Positions 18,800 through 27,635 of a stretch of DNA of 33,549 nucleotides are shown here, one piece after another. Location of the stretch: the NCBI GenBank assembly GCA_003555385.1, contig PWHO01000115.1, positions 1 to 33,549 of the forward strand, in the 5' to 3' direction. The stretch comes from Bacteroidales bacterium (GTDB taxonomy: Bacteria; Bacteroidota; Bacteroidia; Bacteroidales; UBA7960). How positions within the stretch are numbered: the first letter of the stretch is position 1; each line of letters opens with the position of its first letter. The notes beneath the pieces were generated by a model. It had not been told where the DNA came from. It searched no databases and saw only the letters and a list, made by a program, of their open reading frames with translations. A program made the translations under genes and the position numbers.

Positions 18800-19555
18800 A
18801 TGCAGTATTTCGTCATTACAGGTGCCAGTAAAGGCCTTGGTGAAGCTTTAGCCATTGAGCTGCTTGAAGAGGGTCGTCATTTGCTCTGCATTGCACGCAA
18901 TGAAAGTGACAGACTGAAAAAAATGGCCGCCGCAAAAAACACCCTGCTGGATTTCTTTTCTTTTGATCTTTCCCGGACTGATAAAATTCCTGGTCTTTGT
19001 GAGCAATTATTTAAAAAAATTGACACCCGGGCTGCCAGCGGATTGTACCTCGTCAATAATGCGGGAGTTATTCAGCCCGTCGGACGGGTGGAAGATTGCC
19101 GGCCGGAAGATGTGGATTTTCACATGCGTGTTAACCTCCTGGCTCCCATGCTGCTTTCTGCAGAGTTTATTCGCAGGAGCAGGAGAATGAACATTGAAAA
19201 AAGAATCCTGAATATTTCCTCGGGAGCGGCAAAGAATCCGTATTATGGATGGAGCAACTATTGCACGGCAAAAGCAGGGCTCGACATGTTCGGCCAATGT
19301 ATTTCCGCTGAGCAGGAAGGAGAACCCGACCCGGTAGAAACCATGGCCATAGCACCCGGAATCATTGATACGGATATGCAAACCACCATACGCGGTACAG
19401 ATGAGCGTGCCTTCATCCACCGTAAAAAATTCGTGGAGCTCAAAGAAAGCGGACAACTTACTCCTCCCGCCCAAGCGGGAAAAAAACTCGCACAAATATT
19501 GTTGTCTGACCAATTTGAAGACGGTGCCATTAAAGATATCAGGGACAGCTATTAA
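18800..19555 (+). CDS. SDR-family NAD(P)-dependent oxidoreductase
   Basis: VITGASKGLGEALA Rossmann motif, VNNAGVI, NISSGAA, YxxxK as YCTAK. ATG at 18800 fits better than the track start 18725. Confidence 0.88.
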   Translation: MQYFVITGASKGLGEALAIELLEEGRHLLCIARNESDRLKKMAAAKNTLLDFFSFDLSRTDKIPGLCEQLFKKIDTRAASGLYLVNNAGVIQPVGRVEDCRPEDVDFHMRVNLLAPMLLSAEFIRRSRRMNIEKRILNISSGAAKNPYYGWSNYCTAKAGLDMFGQCISAEQEGEPDPVETMAIAPGIIDTDMQTTIRGTDERAFIHRKKFVELKESGQLTPPAQAGKKLAQILLSDQFEDGAIKDIRDSY

Positions 19556-19561
19556 CACAAG

Positions 19562-21127
19562 ATGGATAAAATAGACCTCCAGGAATTTGAGTTTCAGCTC
19601 AATATAAGAAATCTGCGTATTGAAGATTTCGAGCAACTGGTCAATATGCAGAAGATATGCTTCCCCGGCATGGAAGTGTGGACCCGGGAGAACATTGAAA
19701 ACCAGCTGACCCGGTTCCCGGATGGTCAGGTTGTGATCGAGATTGACGGCAGACTGGTGGCTTCCTCCGGCAGCCTGATCATTGACTCGGAAGACTTTGA
19801 CATGAATATGTCGTGGGATGAGATTTGCGACTACGGCAACATAGGTACACACAATCCTGAGGGAGACACCCTTTATGGCACGGAGATCATGGTCCACCCT
19901 GAATTCAGGGGAATGAAACTGGCAACCAGGCTCTATGAAGCAAGAAAAGATCTGACCAGGAGGTATAACCTGCGACGAATAGTTATCGGCGGAAGATTGC
20001 CCGGGTATAAGTCTTACAAAGACAAACTGAGCATTACAGAATATGTGGACAGGGTGACAAGCCGGGCCATTTTCGATCCGGTCCTGACTCCACAGTTATC
20101 CAATGGTTTTTCACTGAAAAAGATCATCAAACAGTACATTGATGATGACAGTGAATCATCCGGTTATGCCACCTACCTGGAATGGACAAATTTCGATTTT
20201 CAGGAGGAGAAAGAAAAACAATTCCTGGCCGCGGCCCCTGTCAGGATCTGTGTGGTACAATACCAGATGCGTCCCATCAAAAGTTTTGATGATTTTGCCA
20301 TACAATCCGAATATTTCGTGGATGTTGCCTCTGGATATAAGAGTGATTTTGTTCTGTTTCCCGAAATTTTCACCCTTCAGTTGCTATCACTCTTTCCCAA
20401 AGAGGAACCGGGCACTGCAGCAAGAAAGATCGGCGAATTCACCGAGCAATACCTGGAGCTTTTCAGCGAACTGGCCATCAAATACAACATCAATATTGTA
20501 GCCGGATCCCATTTTACCCCCGAAGGCGACAGCCTTTACAACATCGCTTACCTGTTTAAAAGAAACGGGGAGATCGGCAAACAATACAAGCTGCACATCA
20601 CACCAAATGAGAAAAAATGGTGGGGCGTACAACCCGGGAACAGCCTGGAAGTGTTTGATACCGACAAGGGAAAGATATCCATCATGATCTGCTACGACAT
20701 CGAATTTCCCGAACTGGCAAGAATTGCTGTGGAAAGGGGAACAAGACTGATTTTTGTCCCTTTTTGCACAGACGACAGACAAGGTTATCTCAGGGTGAGG
20801 TATTGTGCCCAGGCCAGATGCGTGGAGAACCAGATCTTTGTAGCGATAGCCGGTACGGTGGGAAACCTTCCGCAGGTCGATAATATGGATATCCAGTATG
20901 CCCAGTCGGGCATTTTTACCCCTTCTGATTTTTCGTTTGCAAGGGATGCGATTGCCGGTGAGTGTACACCCAATGTGGAAACTGTCATCATCAACGACAT
21001 TGACCTGGAACTTTTAAAACGGCATCGCAACAGGGGTACAGTCACCAACTGGAATGACAGGCGAACCGATATTTACCGGATCGTTGCTTTGGATCAGCAA
21101 CATGGTCCCCACCACGAGGATCACTGA
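19562..21127 (+). CDS. Fused GNAT N-acetyltransferase + carbon-nitrogen hydrolase (nitrilase superfamily)
   Basis: N-terminal GNAT (IRNLRIEDFEQLVNMQKICFPG, MVHPEFRGMKLATRLYEARKDL) joined in one frame to a CN-hydrolase with Glu (LFPEIF), Lys (KQYKLHITPNE), Cys (IMICYDIEFPE). Confidence 0.88.
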   Translation: MDKIDLQEFEFQLNIRNLRIEDFEQLVNMQKICFPGMEVWTRENIENQLTRFPDGQVVIEIDGRLVASSGSLIIDSEDFDMNMSWDEICDYGNIGTHNPEGDTLYGTEIMVHPEFRGMKLATRLYEARKDLTRRYNLRRIVIGGRLPGYKSYKDKLSITEYVDRVTSRAIFDPVLTPQLSNGFSLKKIIKQYIDDDSESSGYATYLEWTNFDFQEEKEKQFLAAAPVRICVVQYQMRPIKSFDDFAIQSEYFVDVASGYKSDFVLFPEIFTLQLLSLFPKEEPGTAARKIGEFTEQYLELFSELAIKYNINIVAGSHFTPEGDSLYNIAYLFKRNGEIGKQYKLHITPNEKKWWGVQPGNSLEVFDTDKGKISIMICYDIEFPELARIAVERGTRLIFVPFCTDDRQGYLRVRYCAQARCVENQIFVAIAGTVGNLPQVDNMDIQYAQSGIFTPSDFSFARDAIAGECTPNVETVIINDIDLELLKRHRNRGTVTNWNDRRTDIYRIVALDQQHGPHHEDH

Positions 21128-21208
21128 TCAGCAGTGTAATGATCATTGGGGCCTGCCATTTTGGCTACACCATTCGCAGAAAAAAAGCGAAAAAAAAGAG
21201 TGAGTCCT

Positions 21209-23005
21209 TTACCAGTTTTCCAGAAAAGACTCCCTGAAATGCCTGAACCAGGGATTCCCGCCGGTTAATTCATCAACCAGGGAACCCGGCTCCTTCCCTT
21301 CTTCCTGTTCGTTCCTGAAATAAACAGCCGCGGCCACACCCGCCTGCCTCTGCAGGTAAGCCGTTTCTTCTGATGCAATACCCCTGCTTTCGAGTTCCTT
21401 CAGTAAATGAATACTCCGGTGGGGCTGACCGGCGGCGGCATAATTCAGGGCTCCGGTTTTCAGCATCTGCGGGTTGCCTGCTCCGGAAACAAGGTCAAAC
21501 ATCTCCGGGTGTTTACGCGCAATATCACGGACTTTAGACAGGTATTCCCCGCAGCCATTTACCTCGTTGATCAGGAACGAAATAGAAGACAGAATCCTGT
21601 AACGGGTCATTGCCCTGAACAACAATTCATAAGCCTCTTCAGAACACCGGACATATCCGGGATGCATTTGCTGATATTCTATGGCGTTTTGAATGTAGGT
21701 TGTCGCCAGATCCAGGTTGTCATCCCGGATCGCCCTTCCTGATACCACGAGGAAGGAACGGTAGATCCCGTGATGAGTCTGAACCAGCATATGGTGAAGC
21801 TCCCCGGGACATGGATAATTGCCCTCCACGAGCCTGCAGAACACCTGCACATGAGCCAGGTTGTTCAGCGATGATGTCAGCCTGTCCTCATAGATCATTT
21901 CAGAAGAAGCCTTAAAAAACATCCCCAGCAAAGTATCAGCCATCAAATCGGCTTTCTGCCTCCACTTTCCTGATGGATGGCCTTTATTGAAAATTATCCC
22001 CAATCTTTCCAATGCAGCCTCTTTGTCCCCTGAATTTTTATCAAGGTCTGCCAGGGCAAGGTGTGACGGAATATGCAGGGGATTGTAGTTCAATGCCGAT
22101 TCATATGCATCTCTGGCATCTTCCGGAGATTCAGATCGTGCGATCTTTTCCCCGTGCTGGTAATAGAGATCATCAATCCGGGAAACCGCCTGATTAAAGT
22201 CTTCTCTCAGCAAAATCAATTCCCTGCGCAGCCTTTCATAATCAGGCATTATATTTTCCGGATCATGCTGATGCAGATCCAGCCACTGCTGAAACGGGGC
22301 ATGGTGAATATCCCCCAGCAGAGCCTCCGCCTCGCACAAACGAAATTCCTCGAGCAATAGGGTTTCGGGGTTGTCAGCCGCCAGTCCGTCCTTTAATTCC
22401 TCCACCCTCCTCAGTTTCTCTCCGGCTTCATAATAGGTTTCCAGGGCAGCACCCCACAGGTTCAGACGTTCACGCATCCGTCCATCATAACGAAATTGGT
22501 AGCCGGAGAGTTGAATACTGAGATCATCGGTTGACCCATCATAGGATAATGACACTTCCCCCCACTGGTCAGGTGCAGCAGTCAGGTCCACATCTTCAAA
22601 GAAGTGACTATAGACCTCTTTTTCTTCCGCGTCATGCACCTCCAGGAGAAAAGCCGCCCTGTCGGGAATCAGAATCCCGGCAAGAGAGAAGTCACGATAG
22701 GTGACATCCCCGGTGACATACATGGTGTCGGGAATTACAATCAACCGGTGCCGCTCACCGGTGCCGGGGACAATATCCGCCTGAAGACGACCCCGAAAAG
22801 TATAATTCGTGTACACGCGAAGCTTACCGGATCCTTCTGCGATGGTGTGCAAAATATCATTGACCAGCATGCCCTGGCTGTCGGGGTATGGATTAAAAGA
22901 AAAGGTCTGCGAAAAATCCGGTCCTCCGGCACCTTCACCGGCCCTGACATAGCCCCCGGCAAACAGGAAGAATACAATTGCTGCAAATGTCCACAACCTA
23001 CTCAT
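21209..23005 (-). CDS. Uncharacterised secreted protein: N-terminal beta-rich domain plus TPR-like helical repeats
   Basis: Long ORF; signal peptide MSRLWTFAAIVFFLFAGGYVRAGEG at start 23005; segments such as DAYESALNYNPLHIPSHLALADLDKNSGDKEAALERLGIIF are TPR-like. Family not recognised. Confidence 0.7.
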   Translation of the reverse strand: MSRLWTFAAIVFFLFAGGYVRAGEGAGGPDFSQTFSFNPYPDSQGMLVNDILHTIAEGSGKLRVYTNYTFRGRLQADIVPGTGERHRLIVIPDTMYVTGDVTYRDFSLAGILIPDRAAFLLEVHDAEEKEVYSHFFEDVDLTAAPDQWGEVSLSYDGSTDDLSIQLSGYQFRYDGRMRERLNLWGAALETYYEAGEKLRRVEELKDGLAADNPETLLLEEFRLCEAEALLGDIHHAPFQQWLDLHQHDPENIMPDYERLRRELILLREDFNQAVSRIDDLYYQHGEKIARSESPEDARDAYESALNYNPLHIPSHLALADLDKNSGDKEAALERLGIIFNKGHPSGKWRQKADLMADTLLGMFFKASSEMIYEDRLTSSLNNLAHVQVFCRLVEGNYPCPGELHHMLVQTHHGIYRSFLVVSGRAIRDDNLDLATTYIQNAIEYQQMHPGYVRCSEEAYELLFRAMTRYRILSSISFLINEVNGCGEYLSKVRDIARKHPEMFDLVSGAGNPQMLKTGALNYAAAGQPHRSIHLLKELESRGIASEETAYLQRQAGVAAAVYFRNEQEEGKEPGSLVDELTGGNPWFRHFRESFLENW

Positions 23006-23037
23006 AACGAAACCACCGAATCCATTATTGACCCCGG

Positions 23038-23065
23038 CAAAGGTAGTATTTTCTTTCATTGTCAA
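23038..23065 (-). promoter_or_regulatory. Putative promoter for the secreted TPR-like gene
   Basis: Minus strand TTG (23065-23063) - 17 nt - TACCTTTG (23045-23038), matching the Bacteroidota -33/-7 pattern; about 33 nt upstream of ATG 23005. Confidence 0.5.
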
Positions 23066-23111
23066 CCATGGCCGACAACAGCAATTTTCATCCAAAAATT
23101 ACAATAAAGTG

Positions 23112-23119
23112 TATCTTTG
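23112..23119 (+). promoter_or_regulatory. Putative -7 box (TATCTTTG) for the Sua5/YciO-like gene
   Basis: TAnnTTTG match, 29 nt before the ATG at 23149; -33 element not clear. Confidence 0.4.
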
Positions 23120-23148
23120 TGTAATACTGTTCAAAAAAACCACCGGAT

Positions 23149-23769
23149 ATGCTTATTAAGATTCATCCGGAGACTCCTTCTCTCCGGCTTTTGAGAAATG
23201 CTGCAGAATGCCTCAGAGACGGAGGCGTGATTATCTATCCCACCGACACGGTCTATACCATAGGTTGCGATATCAACCAACCCAGGGCAGTCCAGAGGGT
23301 GGCCCAGATCAAAGGAATTAAAGCCGAAAAAGCCAATTTTTCCCTGATCTGCTACGACCTCAGCCACATATCCGACCTGACAAAACCATTTTCCACCAGT
23401 GTGTACAAGGCAATGAAAAAAGGCCTGCCGGGGCCGTTTACATTTATCCTGAACGCCAACAACAATGTACCCAAGCTTTTTCAGAGCCGGAAAAAAACCA
23501 TCGGGATCAGGGTTCCCGACAATAGAATCGCCCGGGAAATCGTCCAGGAACTTGGCAATCCCATCATATCCACCTCAGTGTATGATGATGATGAAATACT
23601 GGAATATACCACCGACCCTGAGCTGATTTACGAAAGGTACCGGCAGCAGGTAGATATGGTAATTGATGGTGGAAACGGAGATAACGAGGCATCCACGGTG
23701 ATCGACTGCACAGGAGTTGAAATGGAAGTCATTCGCCAGGGCAAAGGTGATATTGCAGACCTTCTTTAA
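23149..23769 (+). CDS. Sua5/YciO/YrdC-family protein (YciO-like)
   Basis: GGVIIYPTDTVYTIGCDINQPRAVQRVAQIKGIKAEK, GLPGPFTFIL, TIGIRVPDN, NPIISTSVY. Confidence 0.87.
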   Translation: MLIKIHPETPSLRLLRNAAECLRDGGVIIYPTDTVYTIGCDINQPRAVQRVAQIKGIKAEKANFSLICYDLSHISDLTKPFSTSVYKAMKKGLPGPFTFILNANNNVPKLFQSRKKTIGIRVPDNRIAREIVQELGNPIISTSVYDDDEILEYTTDPELIYERYRQQVDMVIDGGNGDNEASTVIDCTGVEMEVIRQGKGDIADLL

Positions 23770-23791
23770 TTACCAGACAATCACACACCCC

Positions 23792-24613
23792 ATGCATAAA
23801 ACACTGGAGTATATTTTTTCCAGACCTGCACCCGGAGACGGTCCGTTTTTTTTGATGGCCGGCCCCTGCGTACTGGAAAATGAAGAGATGGGTTTTGCCA
23901 TTGCGGAGAAGATCGAGAGCATCACCCGCAATTTGGGTATCCCCTATATTTTTAAGGCCTCTTATAAAAAAGCCAACCGGACACGAATGGACAGTTTTAC
24001 GGGCATCGGAGACGAAAAAGCCCTGAAGGCACTGGGAGTGATCGGTGCCACTTATAATATTCCGGTGGTAACCGACATCCATTCAGAGGAGGAGGCCCTG
24101 AAAGCCGCCCCGCATGTAGATGTATTGCAGATTCCGGCTTTTCTTTGCCGCCAGACAGAATTACTCCTTGCCGCCGGAAATACAGGCAAGGTTGTCAATA
24201 TCAAAAAGGGACAGTTTCTGGCCCCGGATTCCATGAAGTTTGCTGCAGAAAAGATACGCAGTACAGGCAATGAACATATCCTGCTCACCGAAAGAGGAAC
24301 CACCTTTGGTTACGGTGACCTGGTGGTTGATTTTCGCGGTATACCCATCATGCAGGAAATGAATCTGCCGGTAGTGCTGGATGTAACACATTCCCTGCAG
24401 CAGCCAAATCAGGGAAGCGGAGCCAGCGGCGGACTGCCTCATATGATCGGCACAATGGCAAGGGCAGGCATCGCTGCGGGGGCGGACGGTCTGTTTATTG
24501 AAACCCATCCTGAACCCGGAAAGGCCATGTCAGACGGTGCCAACATGCTACCGCTGGAAAAACTGGAAGAATTGCTGGAGAGGCTGTTAAAAATCAGGAA
24601 TGCATTAAAATAA
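23792..24613 (+). CDS. kdsA: 3-deoxy-8-phosphooctulonate synthase
   Basis: FLMAGPCVLENEEM, FKASYKKANRTRMDSFTGIG, DVLQIPAFLCRQTELL, DVTHSLQQPNQGSGASGG, ETHPEPGKAMSDGANML. Confidence 0.93.
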   Translation: MHKTLEYIFSRPAPGDGPFFLMAGPCVLENEEMGFAIAEKIESITRNLGIPYIFKASYKKANRTRMDSFTGIGDEKALKALGVIGATYNIPVVTDIHSEEEALKAAPHVDVLQIPAFLCRQTELLLAAGNTGKVVNIKKGQFLAPDSMKFAAEKIRSTGNEHILLTERGTTFGYGDLVVDFRGIPIMQEMNLPVVLDVTHSLQQPNQGSGASGGLPHMIGTMARAGIAAGADGLFIETHPEPGKAMSDGANMLPLEKLEELLERLLKIRNALK

Positions 24614-24615
24614 GG

Positions 24616-25908
24616 CTAAACCGGAACATTTTCCTTTTCGAAAGTCACAGACTCAAGTTTTTTCCTTCGGCTGTCACGAATCCGCGTGAATGCTTCCATA
24701 TAATCATCAGGCAAGGGATCACCACTTGGAAATTCAAGGCGGAGGTGATCCACCTGCTGACCATTTTTCCAAAAACGGAAACACACATGAGGTCCGGTAG
24801 CCAGTCCGGTGCTGCCCACATATCCGATGACCTCCCCCTGTTCTACCCTTGCACCCGGACGAATTCCGGTGGCGAAGCGAGACATATGTAAATATTGCGT
24901 TTCATAGACCGAATTGTGGCGAATTCTGACATAGTTTCCGTTACCACTGGTATAGCTGGCCCGCGTGACGGTTCCGTCGCCCACAGCCAGAATGGGTGTC
25001 CCGTGTGCGGCTGCATAATCCGTACCCAAATGCGGACGCCTGTCGCCGTGTATTGGATGCAGCCTGTTTTGCGAATAACGGGAGCTGATTCGACCAAATT
25101 CCAGCGGGGCCTGCAGAAAGACCTTCTGCAAACTGTTACCCTCTATGTCAAAATAACCATCGATTGTATCAGATGCAAAATGGTAGCCCTCCACCTCACT
25201 GCCACGGTGCATAAAGTAAACGGCATCAATCCGGGAAACACCCACCGGGCGCTCTCCCACATGGGCCTCCTCGTAAAGGACCTTGAAGCGGTCACCCGGG
25301 TCAATGCGGTAAAAATCCACTGTCCAGGCCAGGATACGAGCCATATGTATCACCAGTTCCTGTGGCAGGTCGTTTTCTACAATGGTATTCCACAAAGATG
25401 AGCGGATAACCCCTGAGGCTTCTCTGGAGATATTTGTAACTTCTTTTTCACCCCTGTATACATCCAGTGAATCACGAAAATCCACCACCAGGTAATCAAG
25501 ATCTGAGATTTCGTACACAAAATAACACAGTTCAGACAGGGTGTCCGTATCCTGGTTATAATATCCGTAATAATTGTTTCCTCCCCTTATACGGCGGGGG
25601 CTGAATACATCTTCCATCGTCCGTGCAATCCTGTCTACATCTGCGGGGCCAAAGTCAAAGCGGGACAATAAATGGGAAAGTGTTTGTCCCCGGCGAACCA
25701 CTCCTTCTTCAATGCGATAGGTGCCTTTTTTAAAACCAAACTCATCCCTGGAAACTGTTCCTTCCTGCTTTTCTTCGGCCTTTTCTTCCGCAACAGGGTT
25801 TTCTTCCTCTCGTCCGGACAGCAAAAACACCAGTGCGGCAAGCATCAACAGGGCCAGACCTGAAACGACAGTTGCAGAAGTTGAATAAGACATTTTTTTA
25901 CCCATCAT
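24616..25908 (-). CDS. M23-family metallopeptidase (LytM domain), membrane-anchored
   Basis: N-terminal TM; HLGTDYAAAHGTPILAVGDGTVTRASYTSGNGNYVRIRHNSVYETQYLHMSRF and GPHVCFRFWKNGQQVDHL. Confidence 0.9.
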   Translation of the reverse strand: MMGKKMSYSTSATVVSGLALLMLAALVFLLSGREEENPVAEEKAEEKQEGTVSRDEFGFKKGTYRIEEGVVRRGQTLSHLLSRFDFGPADVDRIARTMEDVFSPRRIRGGNNYYGYYNQDTDTLSELCYFVYEISDLDYLVVDFRDSLDVYRGEKEVTNISREASGVIRSSLWNTIVENDLPQELVIHMARILAWTVDFYRIDPGDRFKVLYEEAHVGERPVGVSRIDAVYFMHRGSEVEGYHFASDTIDGYFDIEGNSLQKVFLQAPLEFGRISSRYSQNRLHPIHGDRRPHLGTDYAAAHGTPILAVGDGTVTRASYTSGNGNYVRIRHNSVYETQYLHMSRFATGIRPGARVEQGEVIGYVGSTGLATGPHVCFRFWKNGQQVDHLRLEFPSGDPLPDDYMEAFTRIRDSRRKKLESVTFEKENVPV

Positions 25909-25935
25909 ACCAAATTAAACAGAAGCGGTTTCCTT

Positions 25936-26508
25936 CTAGAATACAAACAAACCGGCAAGCAGGCGGATTGCCACAAAAGAGATCCCAAAAATAACAAAAA
26001 AGCTGGTGAACGTAAAGCCAGCCACCTTCGCAGCCGGGGTTTCCAATAATGAACCCGCACCCTTTCCGAATAAAAAAACGGTATAGATCAGCCCCAGAAT
26101 TGAGACGGGGCCCATGGCCGGTGTAATGGCCGCCAGTGGCTGTGCAAGCATATAAGGGGTATAGGATGCGATGATCAGCAACATGGCTTTCTCGTTATCC
26201 GGATTGCTCCGGAAGGGCTTTGCAAGTTTTCCCACCAGATATGCACCCAGCCATACGGACAACAGGTAACCCGTCAGGGTTATGATGAATATTCCGGATA
26301 GCTGATCAGCTCGCAGCGCAACTCCCTTGAGGGTCTCTTGCTGCAAAACAACAGCCATCCGTCCGGCAGCACCCAACACCATCAGGGGCAGGCCATATGA
26401 AAAAAGAAAAGACCTGGCAGCAGGAGGCTCAGTGGCAAACTCTTTAAAAAAAGATGATGAACGAAAAAGTACCGAAGAGATGATCTGCAAATTCCTGGAT
26501 TGCTTCAT
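25936..26508 (-). CDS. Yip1-family integral membrane protein
   Basis: Multiple TM segments; IIASYTPYMLAQPLAAITPAMGPVSILGLIYTVFLFGKG pattern typical of Yip1-domain proteins. Confidence 0.7.
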   Translation of the reverse strand: MKQSRNLQIISSVLFRSSSFFKEFATEPPAARSFLFSYGLPLMVLGAAGRMAVVLQQETLKGVALRADQLSGIFIITLTGYLLSVWLGAYLVGKLAKPFRSNPDNEKAMLLIIASYTPYMLAQPLAAITPAMGPVSILGLIYTVFLFGKGAGSLLETPAAKVAGFTFTSFFVIFGISFVAIRLLAGLFVF

Positions 26509-26572
26509 AAAGAATAAGGTTCAACCGCACAGTGGACTGTTTTGCTACCGCGGAAAGCGCATTTAAGTGGTT

Positions 26573-26580
26573 CAAAATTA
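26573..26580 (-). promoter_or_regulatory. Putative -7 box (TAATTTTG) for the Yip1-M23 gene pair
   Basis: TAnnTTTG on the minus strand, 65 nt upstream of the start; no -33 match. Confidence 0.3.
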
Positions 26581-26642
26581 CACAAATCCTTCGGGTAATT
26601 GAAAAAAAAATACAAACCGGGGCTGATTTCCATCCCGGATAG

Positions 26643-26650
26643 TAACTTTG
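26643..26650 (+). promoter_or_regulatory. Putative -7 box (TAACTTTG) for xerD
   Basis: TAnnTTTG match, 26 nt upstream of ATG 26676; no clear -33 TTG. Confidence 0.35.
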
Positions 26651-26675
26651 TGATAATCAATTCAACCGTAACGTA

Positions 26676-27584
26676 ATGTCGGCCTGGAATTCTTTCATAA
26701 GAGGCTTCGAGGAATACCTGAAGCTGGAACGGTCTTTATCCGACAATTCCATCGGAGCATATGTGTCTGATGTCAATAAGCTGGCTGTATTCTGCAAAAA
26801 CATTGAGCAGATGCCTGAACCGGATAAACTTTCACCTGAAATCCTTACAGCTTTTGTCATTCATATCAGTAAAGCAGGTGCAGGTGAACGTACACAGGCA
26901 AGGATCATTTCCGGGATCCGGGCATTTTTCCGTTACCTGCTGACGGAAAACGTCATCCGGTCAGATCCTTCAGCCAGCCTTGAAATGCCCCGCATGGGAC
27001 GCAAATTGCCCGAGGTGCTTTCCGTATACGAAATCGACCTGATGATCAGTGCTGCAGACATGAGCAAGCCCACCGGACAACGAAACCGTGCCATTATGGA
27101 AACCCTTTACGGGTGCGGACTACGTGTATCAGAGCTGATTCATCTTAAAATATCGGAAATCAACAAAAAAGAGTCTTTTATCAAGGTAACCGGCAAAGGC
27201 AACAAGCAGCGGATGGTTCCCGTCGGAAGAGATGCCCTGAAGCACATTTTGCTGTATATGTCTGCCTCAAGGAATAAAACAGCACCACAACGTGGTTTTG
27301 AGGACCACCTGTTTCTGAACCGCAGCGGAAAAAATCTGAGCAGGATGATGGTGTTCAACATCATCCGTGAACTGTGTCAGGCAGCCGGCATAAAAAAGAA
27401 GGTCAGCCCGCACAGCCTGCGCCACAGTTTCGCCACCCATTTGGTGGAAGGAGGTGCGGATCTCCGTGCAGTACAGGATATGCTGGGGCATGAATCGATC
27501 ACAACCACCGAGGTATATACCCACCTGAGCAGGGAGTATCTGCGGGAAAATCTGTTATCCTTCCATCCCCGGGCGAAAAAATAA
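26676..27584 (+). CDS. xerD: Site-specific tyrosine recombinase XerD
   Basis: SAM-like N-domain, catalytic RVSELIHL, GKGNKQRMVPVG, HSLRHSFATHLVEGGADLRAVQDMLGHESITTTEVYTH. Confidence 0.9.
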   Translation: MSAWNSFIRGFEEYLKLERSLSDNSIGAYVSDVNKLAVFCKNIEQMPEPDKLSPEILTAFVIHISKAGAGERTQARIISGIRAFFRYLLTENVIRSDPSASLEMPRMGRKLPEVLSVYEIDLMISAADMSKPTGQRNRAIMETLYGCGLRVSELIHLKISEINKKESFIKVTGKGNKQRMVPVGRDALKHILLYMSASRNKTAPQRGFEDHLFLNRSGKNLSRMMVFNIIRELCQAAGIKKKVSPHSLRHSFATHLVEGGADLRAVQDMLGHESITTTEVYTHLSREYLRENLLSFHPRAKK

Positions 27585-27597
27585 ACCCCTCCGGGTT
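27575..27597 (-). terminator. Putative rho-independent terminator for hemW (minus strand)
   Basis: Minus strand AACCC-GGAG-GGGTT followed by TATTTTTT; T-tract overlaps the xerD stop codon. Confidence 0.5.
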
Positions 27598-27635
27598 CAT
27601 ACAGCACCTGGGTGCATGACTTAGCAGCCTGCCCC

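Noticed and set aside
19007-19897. 296-aa minus-strand ORF opposite the SDR and GNAT genes
   Set aside because: Shadow of two well-supported plus-strand genes; no recognisable motifs and it spans the gene junction.
21173-21191. TTCGC-agaaaaaaa-GCGAA inverted repeat near the GNAT-nitrilase/secreted-protein gene ends
   Set aside because: Stem only 5 bp with an A-rich loop; T-tract is on the wrong side for a minus-strand terminator, and the plus strand has A's after the stem.
27604-27615. GCACC-TG-GGTGC inverted repeat between xerD and hemW
   Set aside because: Two-nt loop is too short for a stable hairpin and there is no T-tract; likely chance.
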